From Citrus sinensis (Eukaryota > Streptophyta > Magnoliopsida > Sapindales > Rutaceae): a DNA stretch of 64,000 nt. The position numbers and the translations under genes are program-made. Shown here piece by piece: positions 1-10,205 of the stretch; the stretch's first letter is position 1, and the number at the start of each line of letters is the position of its first letter. The stretch covers positions 3,596,001 to 3,660,000 of the forward strand of contig NC_068563.1 in the NCBI RefSeq assembly GCF_022201045.2. The letters run 5' to 3'. Below the pieces are notes generated by a model. The model did not search any database. It was not told the DNA's origin and was given only the letters and a program-made list of their open reading frames with translations.

Positions 1-23
1 CCAAGTAAAAGTGAGCAAAATGT

Positions 24-239
24 TGAGCAAACCACATTGCCCAGGTGCTATGCAGACCACCTCAACCAGGTGGTATGAGCTTGAGCAGACCACCTCGACC
101 AGGTGCTATGAGCTTGAGCAGACCACCTCGACCAGATGCTATGAGCTTGAGTAGACCACCTTGATCATGTGCTATGAGCTTGAGCAGATCACCTCGACCA
201 AGTGGTATGAGCTTGAGCAGATGACCTCGACTAGATGAT
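24..239. repeat. 33-bp tandem repeat, about six to seven degenerate copies
   Basis: Units begin with GAGCTTGAGCAGACCACC and recur at about positions 77, 110, 143, 176 and 209, with two shorter, diverged units to the left. The period is 33 bp and copies differ by a few substitutions. The array ends near the LTR-like fragment that follows, so it may be an internal minisatellite of a degraded retroelement. There is no coding signal. Confidence 0.85.
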
Positions 240-325
240 GACTAGGAATCAAGACTCAGTTAAAATAACCCACCACAAAGCTCTTCAGAAAAATCAGGGC
301 ATGAATTTGATCAATTAATGGTTAT

Positions 326-763
326 TGTCACGATCTAAAGTCGTGGTGTGGGGTGTTTATAAAAACCCCGAGAAAACCACGCCAATGGGGGCTCTTTTTC
401 TCTTGGTATTACTGAGAAATTCTTTCTCTATACTCTACTTTACTTTTCTGCAAATGATTCAAAAAGCTTTTGGTTTTAAGGCAATGTTTATTAAGCCATA
501 TGAGAAATGATATATTTAGTTTTTCCTGTAAACCCGATAACTGACTTGAGCGTCGGAGGGTTTACGCCGGAAAAACTTTCGGCGCCTCTAACCATTCTCT
601 TTAATTTCAGGTACTTGTTGATCATCAGCTTGAAGGTTATCTGCTCATAGTCGAAGGATCTTCTTGGAGATCAACCAGCAACTTCCCACCAAACAAATTA
701 AATGTTGATACAGGGATCTAAGATCGAGTCACTAACCAATTCATCCGGATTTTGGCATCAACA
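326..763 (+). mobile_element. LTR-like fragment of a retrotransposon (tentative)
   Basis: The segment begins TGTCACGATC and ends ATCAACA, the TG...CA form expected of an LTR. It contains a TATA-like TTTATAAAAA at about 357 and a GC-richer stretch with an inverted repeat (CGCCGG..CGGCGCC) at about 566-592 that differs from the AT-rich surroundings. No target-site duplication is visible, so it may be one end of a larger, degraded element extending to the left. Assignment to the Gypsy group is only an impression. Confidence 0.4.
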
Positions 764-1366
764 CCATTTGAAATTAGTTACTTATTTATAAAATGATTAA
801 ATTATACATTTATTGAATATATTGAAAACATTAGGGGGCTAAAATGTTGCTGCTGCTTTATTTTAAAAATTCTAATTGAAAAAAATTATGTCAATCTAAT
901 ATAAAATTTTCACTAATATTAAAAGTACTTTAAAAAAACATGTAATAGCAATTATCAGCATTTTCATAAACTTTTTATGTGAATTTTGAGATTTCATTTA
1001 ATAGTAAGTTAGAAAATAAAACTTGAGTATTTTGAGAAGCTTTTCATAAAAGAATCATCAATATATGATTCTTCAAAGAGAGTCAGAGCACCTACTAAAA
1101 AAACAACGGCATTCAAATACATATTTTTTTGGATGAGTTTAGTTTATTATTGAAACTTTTGACTAATGATATATTTATAATTTTAAAAGATGAATAAATT
1201 TTTTAGTTGTTTAATTTATTTAAGCCTAGTAGTTAAGTACTTGAGTTCAAACATTAAAGTTTTACTTACGAATTTTAATTGATTGTAATTACATGTATTG
1301 ATTTAATTTTAGCTTAAAATTATTAATTGATTTATTAATCCTTATATAATTATATTTTATGATTGA
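764..1366. other. AT-rich intergenic, nothing recognised
   Basis: This is low-complexity AT-rich sequence with no open frame of note, no RNA gene and no clear repeat. Confidence 0.6.
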
Positions 1367-1557
1367 TGATACAGCCACAAACTCTTTGTACAAACTTATT
1401 TTGTACAAACTGATGTGGCATCAATTCATTAGTTGAATGAAAATATAAAATAATGAAAATAAATCATGTGGGCCAACAGATATTTAATTTAACCAGTTTT
1501 ATCATACCATATCAGTTTATACAAGATAAGTTTGTACAAGAGTTTGTGGCTATATCA
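1367..1557. mobile_element. MITE with about 55-bp imperfect terminal inverted repeats
   Basis: The left end reads TGATACAGCCACAAACTC and the right end, reverse-complemented, TGATATAGCCACAAACTC; the match continues inward for about 55 bases with few changes. At 191 bp with an AT-rich core and no coding capacity this is a miniature inverted-repeat element. I could not find a convincing target-site duplication, so the superfamily is unassigned. Confidence 0.75.
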
Positions 1558-2481
1558 TTACTCATATTTAATTAAAAGTTGCAATGTTGGATTTCATAAT
1601 TGAAAAATAGGGTTTTTATATTTGAATTACCTTTTGTTTTCTACTCTTTTTTTATAAGTATTTTTATCTCGAGTACGTATTTATAAAGATAAGGTTCCTT
1701 ATGTCCCTTTTATTTGATGCACTTCTTCCTACTTATAAATTTTTATGATCACTTCAAAATACAAATTTTTTAATTTAGCCCAGGGTAATATAAATTCTTG
1801 GGCCCGCCCCTGGCTGTCTGCAACCCCGTTATTTTTTCGAGAAATATGAGACATTTAAAAGACATTTTTGAAAATTAAAGCTTGTCCTTGTGTACAATTA
1901 AGCCAACTGTTAGGAAGATCCTAAGGAGAATCAAAGTGAACAGAATTAGGCATTGAACCACAATATATATGGAGAAAATGTTTTAGTATGAAACAAAAAT
2001 AAAAAATAGATAGCAATAATTATTGTAAGAGCGTGATTTTTAATTTTGAAATGTGTATATTACTATTTTTTGTGATATTGCTTGACAAACGTAACGACAG
2101 TCACCATCATTATGCTAATGAGTGACGTTTATTATTAGTTAAGTGCAGAGAATTACGAAGTATTATTAGTATTAATCTCCACACCTAATAATTTTAAAAT
2201 TGTAAGGATAATAATCTCACTATTATTGATCATATTTTTCTGAGTTAATAACTCGAAAATAGAATAGAACTGTGATATGGAGGTGATTTCGAGACTTCAA
2301 TAAAAATGATATTGAAAAACTCTTTACTTAATATATTATTTGATTATAGTTATGTTAAACTATGTCAAAGTTAAGAACTTTTGTTTGGCTTAGTTTACTA
2401 TTAAGGTGTTGTAGCTCAAAAGGTATAGTTGATGTTAAAAAAAAATTATGTAGCTATATCAAATAAAGGTTGATAGTATAT

Positions 2482-3782
2482 TGTTGTGCAAATTTTATTG
2501 AACTCGCAAGTACACAAATATATTGTAGAATAGATCAATGGTGATGAGTGTTGATCCCACGAGGAGGTTGATTCTAATTGTATGTAGAATTAATTTTTCT
2601 AAATTGGTGGTTGGATTTGTGGTGAAAGTAAATTAGATTATCCTAAAATTTGAATTAAAATGACGATAATAAATTGAAGCGAATTCTATTGAAAAGCAGC
2701 ACATGGGTATCTGGATCCGTATCAACATGCACCATGTGCTAAATATTCTTTATTAGTGCCAATTAAATCATGAGGGGGGTATCCACACCTCATGAACCAC
2801 ACTCTAATCAATATGGTGCTAAGGGCTTATTGTGTTAAATAATAATAACATTGTACTAGGGAGCTGGTGAAACCAGTGCGATATCTAGACAAGATTATTA
2901 TTATTTATTGACAAAAAGTCAAAACATCCACAAAAATTAGAGGGGAAGAGAAAATAAATTTACCAAATAAAGCTCATGACACATGTTGAGACTTCACTTT
3001 CAACCCAAACTTGAAAGAAAACTAGCTACTCATAATTAAACTAGGGGCAAAATGGAAATTTATTAAAATGCGAAGAAAATACAAGATGGAGAAGGAATTA
3101 CATAAAATAGAGCTCAAAAATGGATTCAGAGATATTAAATTAGGGGGGAGGCTCCCTTTTTATAGATATATTGAGTAAATCATAGTCATCAGATTAAAAA
3201 CAGTTTGGATGCTCAGGATTGCGCCACGTCATCAGTCAACAGTACTCGGTTTAAACAGTGACACGGTTTGACCACGCGGTTTGAATAGTCAACCGGCTTG
3301 ACCAGTGATGCGGTTTGGTTGAAAATAATCTTGTGTATATGCATGTACCGTACGCGCGATTTTTGGTCCACTAACATGCTGCCACGTCACCGATCAATAG
3401 TGCATATAAATTTTGTCCAATAAAATTGTGACACCTCATCAGTCAATGCCACATCATCGTTCTGTGAACAGTGTCGTAAACAGTATCATGGACAGTATCG
3501 TACATGTGAATAATGTCGTACATGTGAACAATAACATTTTTTCTTTTTTGCTCCTCCTAAGGTTTTCGACTGTCCTGAGTTCAAAAGTTATGTCCGTTTT
3601 GCCGTCTGATTTCTCGTTCATTGTAAAATGACCATGATACCCCTAAAATATTTAATTAAAATAAAACACAGGTAATTAAATCACAAGAAGCTTAAATACA
3701 TAAAAGTAAGAGTGTTAGTAAGACTTGAAATGTAAAATGACGATTTTCTCCTTTATAAATATACATTTGCTAACACTCAACA
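2482..3782. mobile_element. Solo LTR, 1.3 kb, in block A
   Basis: The sequence starts TGTTGTGC and ends CTCAACA, so the ends are TGTTG/CAACA, and it is bounded on both sides by the 5-bp duplication TATAT (2477-2481 and 3783-3787). Blocks B and C lack this 1.3 kb at the matching place, giving an empty site. No gag or pol coding sequence is present. The element is therefore a solo LTR left by recombination between the two LTRs of a retrotransposon. Its family and orientation were not determined. Confidence 0.85.
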
Positions 3783-4498
3783 TATATGACAATATATAGC
3801 TTTCAAATAATAATTGTGCTAACAATATTTAAGACAGTATAAGATTTTCATTATACAAGCGTAGAATAAAATTAATTTAATTGTCAAATTACAACAGTTA
3901 AGTGTTTATGAAATACTTTGAGTTGAAGTTAGAGCTATTTAACCACAATACTAAATAGGGCCTTAACCTAGGCTAAATTACAATAATTTTTCAATAAATA
4001 TTATTTATTAACACCACATGAACTTTTTAGTCATATATATGAATCTTTTTATAGTGACTAATATGCATATTATTAATTTTGGTAAGATTAAATTACAAAT
4101 TATGTTAAGAACAAAGATTAACTTACTTTATTATTTTTTTGGGTAAAACTCGGAAGTGAGAGAGGATTTTATATTAAAGAGAAAAAGAAAACAATGTAGT
4201 AAAGAACACTTATCTTATTATGATTTATAAATAAATTTCAAAATTATTGGGTCACAAGAAACCCTCTGTAGCTTCACCTATATGTTAATAATAATTAACG
4301 AGTCACCAATCAATAACTATCATGTGTTAGATAATAGTTGACTTTTTGTATTATCAATATCATCAATAAATGAATGAACCATATCATTTAGTATACAAAT
4401 TATGTATCCTAACTTTACAAGCATATCATTTACTTATAGCAATAATTAATTTTAATTATAAAACAACCTATATCACTTCTTCTTTTTCTTCTTCTTAT

Positions 4499-5202
4499 GG
4501 CCAGTTTGGGAATGTTGTAGCTTTTGAAATAATTGTTGTTAATTGTGCTGTAGAAATAATCAGTTGTTAAGAGAATCAATTAAGTGTTTAGTAAATTTTG
4601 TTTTTAGAAGTACTGTGAGTTTTAAAATAGTTATGGACGTTTGGTAAATTTCATTGTTAAACTGCTGAAAGAAATCAAATGACTAAAATGTACATAGTGT
4701 AGGATTAAATTTACTTATACATATAAAAACATTTACATACAATACTTTTAGTTATGTATTATAATAATTTTAACTAAAAATAAAATCTATAATATATTGA
4801 TTTTAATTTTTTATTTTTTCTTAAAATAATTGATAATTAAAATTCTATAATATAGTGAAACAAATTTAATAATAATTCGACCAACAAATTGATATTAATA
4901 AATTTATAGTGATGAATTATAACAAAAATTTATTAAAATATTGATTTTGTTTCCGATTTGAATAAGGATAATTTTAGGTTTAGATAATAACTTTAAGGAT
5001 ATTTATGAAATTTTATTAAAAGATAAAATTGATTCTCAAAATCAGAATCTAAAAGCTACTCCTTCTATACTTTTCAAAATCAACTGTAGGAGGAGTTAGT
5101 TTTGACAAAAGTGATTTTGATTTTTTTTTACCAAACACTACAATTAATTTTTACATTTTTAAAATCACTTTTAAACCTCCCAAAAACAATTCCAAACGGA
5201 CC
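4499..5202. mobile_element. Non-autonomous hAT-like element in block A
   Basis: The ends are inverted: GGCCAGTTTGGGAAT on the left against GGTCCGTTTGGAATT on the right (reverse-complemented). The flanks are CTTCTTAT (4491-4498) and CTTATTAT (5203-5210), an 8-bp target-site duplication with one change, which fits the hAT superfamily. Blocks B and C have the uninterrupted site at about 12326 and 20748. There is no transposase reading frame in the 704 bp. Confidence 0.75.
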
Positions 5203-5540
5203 CTTATTATGTTATACTTTGATCACTAACTTCGCTACAATTTTTATTATACCTCACTGGTATACTGTTCATTCATGAGGAGTCGAGCATGACCTCTATT
5301 CAAAATGTTATAATGCGACAATTTTATTGTAGTGGATAAGGAAGAAGAAAAAACAAAGAAGAAGAAGAAGAAACGCGTGCATTTTATCGTTATAAAGTCA
5401 TCAAATTATTACATACATTATATGAAAAGAAAAATGCTGCAAGTGACTAGTACAATGGTATAACATTAGTACCTAGCCATGTAGAATAGTTTAAAACGTA
5501 ATACTCCTTCAAAACTTTATTTAAAACCCAATTTATTGTA

Positions 5541-5552
<12 letters not shown>

Positions 5553-5596
<44 letters not shown>
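5553..5596. repeat. (GT)n microsatellite beside the cupredoxin A stop
   Basis: A run of about 20 GT units ends only a few bases past the stop codon of cupredoxin copy A, so it lies in the presumed 3' UTR. Copy C has a shorter GT run at 21167-21182 and copy B none, so the length differs among paralogues. Confidence 0.9.
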
Positions 5597-5598
5597 TA

Positions 5599-6262
5599 CT
5601 AGAAATGCCAGCGACGGAGCAGCGGCAGGACCATGAACTTCATCCTGCCTTCTCTGCAGTGGAGGCCGCCGCGTTCGCCGCAAGCAAAGTAGTAAGGCAG
5701 CCACCTCTTCAGCACAAACTCGAAGCCCTCCCCGTCACCTTGTGTGGCGTTTGCAATCATCTTGGCTCTTGAGAGGTCGCATCTCAAGTAACTCCACAGA
5801 TTTGGTAGCTGGTACACACTGTGTGGGAAAATGGTGTCGTTCGGGGCATCATACTTGAACACTGCATGCATGCAATATCAATATATGCCGCGCGCCATCG
5901 CAATAAATATTATATTCATACGCATATATGAAAAAGATATTTGTAAAATTAAATTTATTGTTATATGAGAACTAAATTAATTAATTACCTAGCACATCGT
6001 TCACGTAAAAGGGAGCATTTTTGAAAGCCCAAACGCTGTAATTGAAGCCAAAGCGCCAGTTATCAGAGCCACCCACGATGATCTTTTTTGGACCATCATC
6101 ATCATTTGTGTTATTGGAGTTATGGGATTCATTTTTGTGACCCCATGGCCACTGATATGTGTTGTTGAATCCATTAGACCAGCCCCGGTTCGCCGAGCAT
6201 ACTGCCAGCATTGAAGCAGCCGATAGAATTACAAGGAGTGAATGTGCAGCTTTGAAAGCCAT
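5599..6262 (-). CDS. Secreted plastocyanin-like (phytocyanin) protein, copy A
   Basis: This is a two-exon gene: exon 1 5989-6262 and exon 2 5599-5861, with GT/AG junctions and a 127-bp intron. It encodes 178 aa. Residues 1-24 form a signal peptide ending in CSA. An Asn-rich stretch (about 27-58) with N-glycosylation sequons at N33, N44 and N50 precedes the cupredoxin fold, which begins IIVGGSDNWRFGFNY. Predicted type-1 copper ligands are H105 (FPHSV), C152, H159 and M165; C119 and C160 would form the phytocyanin disulfide. The spacing C-x6-H-C-x4-M is longer than the usual C-x4-H-C-x3-M/Q. No GPI tail follows. The likely role is an apoplastic copper or redox protein; the physiological function of this subfamily is unknown. 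Copy A has R156 where B and C have H. Confidence 0.88.
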
Positions 6263-6366
6263 TGATTAATTATTAATTTGTAATGAAACAATTAAGAACT
6301 GAAAATTGTTAGTTGTAGAGAGAAGAGGTTTTTGATGTTGCGAAGATGGGTGCATTATTGGCTCTT

Positions 6367-6373
6367 TTTTATA
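6367..6373 (-). promoter_or_regulatory. TATA box of cupredoxin copy A
   Basis: TATAAAA on the minus strand lies about 105 bp upstream of the start codon, inside a stretch (CCCCTATAAAA) conserved at the same place in copies B and C. That spacing fits a core promoter with a short 5' leader. Confidence 0.6.
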
Positions 6374-6642
6374 GGGGGAAAAGGGAGAGTGTAGAACTGC
6401 CGAATTTAACTATTTTTTAGGTGAAAAAAAGAAAAGATTAAGAAAATGATTATGATGTGCTCTAAATTTCAACAAATTCATCAACATCCTTCTAGTTCAG
6501 GTCAATATTGCTTCCCAAGAGTCAAATTTGCAATTTGTGCTCTCCAATGGTAGACTTAAATTGATCAGTGTGAAAGCATTTAATGTGTTTTCAACCAAAT
6601 GAACTTGAGAAGTTTTATTAACGTTCAAAGGAGCTACAATAT

Positions 6643-6862
6643 ACCAACAAAGTGTTGGCTCCACTAGCAATGGAGTCACCTTAAGTGGTTTGATTGTGTT
6701 TGCTCTCCAATTCGAGTCGCAGGGAAATCGCCTGTGTTGGGAGAATCTGTGCCTCCCGATTCGAGCAGAGACTTTTAGTCTGATTTGTGGTACGGGCTTA
6801 AAGGTGCCTCCCATAATTGGAGCCCTCCCCAAAATACCTCGTGGTTAAGACAAAAAAAAAAA
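6643..6862 (+). mobile_element. SINE inserted in block A
   Basis: A 220-bp insertion ends in a poly(A) tract (about 6852-6862) and is flanked by a perfect repeat AAAGGAGCTACAATAT (6627-6642 and 6863-6878). Blocks B and C have the single, empty site (about 13878 and 22267). Near the 5' end, TGGCTCCACTAGC and AATTCGAGTCGC sit where tRNA-type A and B promoter boxes are expected. Length, tail and duplication size identify it as a SINE; the family was not determined. Confidence 0.85.
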
Positions 6863-7171
6863 AAAGGAGCTACAATATTTAATGGGTTGGTACTTGGCTG
6901 GCTGGTAAAGAGGGAAATTCCTCCATCAAAATCGAAAAAGGAAACTTACGCGATCTTATGCTATAATCATTTCTAATTACCTTTTAATTTTAAAGGTTGA
7001 TCCCCTGACCAATTAATTTTTATGAACTTAATGAAGAATTAATAAGAATGTAATTGTGCTGGTTTAACTAATGGAATTTGACGAAATTAAGTTGGACCAT
7101 AGGAATTAATGTAAAATATCTTATTACGGTTAAGTGACGTGATCATGATGACACGATTTATTTGGTTTAAA

Positions 7172-7199
7172 TGCAATACACACACACACACACACACAT
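7172..7199. repeat. (CA)n microsatellite
   Basis: A short run of about 12 CA units lies just past the conserved GACACGATTTATTT box of block A. Around 7410-7440 there is a further mixed CA/TA run. Confidence 0.8.
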
Positions 7200-9051
7200 T
7201 ATACTCTTACATAATAGCTTTTCGGACTTTAACAATGCTCAAAATTTTGGACTAGCTTTAATATATATTAGAAATTTCTTAATGAGGATTCCCGTACTTA
7301 AAGTGCGGGATGGACTTTCACACTGTTGTGAAATGTTATAAAAATATTTCATGCCGTTATGAAACCCTTTCACAATAGTTTGAAAATTCATCCCCCACTT
7401 TATCAAATATACATACACACACACATATATATATATATATACATGTATGTATTAATTATTCTTAGCTGTAGGCACTGGTATTCTCTAAAGTACCAATTTG
7501 GGATTTCACATTGGTGTCCAATGCTTTAACATCATTGTAAACTATTGAAATATTATTTTACATTGCTGTGAAAGTATTTGAGACTATTGTGAAATCCCTA
7601 ATTCTTATTTTAAAAAAATACAAGTGCTCCCAGTAGAAAATGACTTATATATAATATTTTTTTTCGGGCTTTAATTACAAAATTCGGGATCCTAAATTGA
7701 AACATCTACATACATACATGCATACATATATATTAATTTTCTAATAAGAGATTTAACTTTTTTAAAGGGTTTTTTTTAAAAAAAAAAAATATGGCGGGGA
7801 CTTAATCCGTAGCTATTAAACTGTCAGGTTCATGGACGCCATAATGGAATTGGTACATTGGCGATTCAGATAGCTAAATGCCAATAAGTTAAAGTCTTTC
7901 TTCAAGCATGTCTAGCTCATCTTATGTCAATTATTCAATTTAGATGTATTCACGGTTTTTAGATATGTTATTGCTCTCGAAAAAGAGAGGAAAAGCTGGC
8001 GTTTTGCAAGAGTCCTGGATCTTGGATCTTGGACCTTGATGAACAGAAAATTCCTCTATTTTTAGCCCTTGGTTTTTTATTATATTTATCATTTCTGATC
8101 AACTATCAGAATTAATATGTATCACATTAATATTTTTTTGAAGAAGCTACTATTGATTTTTTTTTGTTATGCAGACAATAAGATGCTTTTGAAAACTGAT
8201 ACTTTTGAAGATATGATCTAATTCATCTTATGCTTGAAGTAGCTTTGTTTTTCGGTACTTCCATTTTCATTTAACCTTTGTTTACTCCAAAGGGTAGGTA
8301 CAAATTCGAAGTGCCTTCTAATTCTGCTGCTCATATTTCCAGCCTTTTCCCCTTTGTTTTAATTTGGTTTATTGATTGTGGACATGTCTGATTTAGTTTA
8401 TATCATTATTGGACTAAATTGTTATCCATGACTCCATTTTCAATACACTTGACGTTGCATACAAGTCTGAACAGTGACTCCATTCTCACACTCATAAATG
8501 ATCATATATGCATGTGATCGTGATCTCACATACCGAAAGACATAATTATACTTGATAGCGCTCAATAGCTAAACTAAAACGGTAATGAGATTTATAAATA
8601 TACCACTATAAATGGGATTTGTAGCAAGCCTACAGAAGCAATATCAGCTGTCGGTATTATTTAATTAGGAAGACACCTGCATAATACAAAGACAGAGAGA
8701 AAAATATATATGACCTAGACCTAGCTAATGCCATCTGTGAGTTGAAATGCGTTTCTCTAAAACCATCTGATAGGGCATCTTATTTCAGGAAACAGTTTCA
8801 AGTACTCAGGCAGAGAGCTAGCTTTTCACTTCAACAAAACTTTCAAGTGCTTTTTGCTGAAACACTTTCACAATAAAACAATCCTAGTAATTTATTTCTT
8901 CTTTCTTTTCCATGCCTGAATATTTGTATTTATTCCTTAAAATGTGGCTGAGCGGCTGGCTAAGGGTTTTAAATCTCTGTTTTCTATTCTAAAATTTCAA
9001 TCTTCTTTTTCTTCTTCTAAAGAGCTTTTTAATACGATGATGATCATCGAT

Positions 9052-9524
9052 ATGGATGGCAAAATGACATATCCCAAATTTTAACTCAATTGACTCGATC
9101 TGAATTTTTTGAGATTTGACCCGAATTTAAGGGTCACAAGTTAGGCTCAGGTCTAAATATTAGGGCTCGATTAAATTCGAGTTAGGGTTTGGGCCTTGCC
9201 TAACCCGAACTGAACCCAAAACTTTTTATAAAAAAAAAGCCATGACTTTTGTTTATACTTATTTTATTATTTATATAATTATAGGGTTAAGACCTTGAGT
9301 GATTACGCTTATGTTAAATTTTAATATATATGAGAGGTTATGTCCCTTTTTTTAAACAAATTAGATTACTTAAATATAAAAAAATTCTTTAAAAAAATTA
9401 TGGTCGGGCTCGGACAAAGCCCAACTTGACCCTGACCTGAATTGGGTCAAGCTGGAATGACTGGATTTTTTTTTTCAATCAAGCCTTTTATTTTAGTAAT
9501 CGGATCGGGCGAATTGCCATCCTT
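9052..9524. mobile_element. hAT-like element remnant of the ATGGATGGCAA family (block A)
   Basis: The left end ATGGATGGCAAAAT and the reverse-complemented right end TAAGGATGGCAATTC are inverted repeats. The interior is rich in GGGTT/AACCC motifs. It interrupts sequence that continues in block B. The terminal motif resembles the elements at 14810, 17191 and 39164. No clear 8-bp duplication was found here. Confidence 0.5.
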
Positions 9525-9694
9525 AATCAATGGCGTGGTTCTCTTTGAAATGAGTTTTTCCAAGGGCATATGTATATGTTTTCACCAAATTAATTTAGCT
9601 AGGATCTAGTTTGAACAATTTAGTGGTTGTTCTTACCAAGTATAGCCCAAATTCTATTTAAACAAATAAATTTATAATTGAGGGAGTTTGAGCT

Positions 9695-9712
9695 AATGAT
9701 AGTTTAGGTGTG

Positions 9713-9743
<31 letters not shown>

Positions 9744-10205
9744 TTATGTTGGGGGGTGGCATGTGGCATAGCTGAGGTGAACTGGGAGGTGATCTGAGGT
9801 GTTTTAATTAAGTGGGGAATATTATGAAGAGCTTAGTGGAGCTCCTAGGAGTTAGTTTAAAGAGTTGATATAGAGAGCTTAAGATAACTTAGGGTACCTT
9901 AGCTGCAATTAGGAGATAACTTTAGAGAGCTTATCTACAAAGCTCATTATATCTCATGGTATAACTCAAGTGAATTCATATATGAAATAATAATGGTTTA
10001 GGTTTGTTTTCTGATGTTTGAGGGGGTAGTTGGTTTAGCTGAGATGCTGTGGGAGGTGATCTGAGGTGTTTGAAGTGGGGAATAATATGGAAGCTCAATA
10101 GAGCTTACGAGAGTTAGTTTAGAGCTCAGGTAGTTGGGAGATACCTATGGAGAGCTTATCTGGAGAGCTACGAGCTTATAGTATAACTCAGGTGAATTCA
10201 TTTAT
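9695..10205. repeat. Tandem duplication, about 250-290 bp, in block A
   Basis: Two adjacent degenerate copies (about 9695-9985 and 9986-10205) share GGGAGGTGATCTGAGGTGTT, a run of AGAGCTTA and AGCTC motifs, and end ATAACTCA(A/G)GTGAATTCAT. Block B has this segment once (about 17838-18085). A (GT)n and a poly-T run lie inside the first copy. Confidence 0.75.

Noticed and set aside
24-239. Evenly spaced 33-bp repeats, as in a CRISPR array
   Set aside because: The units are directly adjacent without unique spacers, diverge from each other, and the genome is a plant nuclear genome.
3413-3631. 72-codon frame inside the 1.3-kb solo LTR
   Set aside because: It is repetitive (VNSVVNSIMDSIVHVNNVVHVN) and lies in an LTR, which is not expected to code.
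4370-4570. 66-codon frame crossing the left end of the hAT-like element
   Set aside because: It spans an insertion boundary, is AT-rich and has no homologous frame in the empty sites of blocks B and C.
5557-5772. Plus-strand frame across the GT repeat and cupredoxin A exon 2
   Set aside because: It translates the microsatellite as Cys-Val repeats and overlaps a well supported minus-strand exon.
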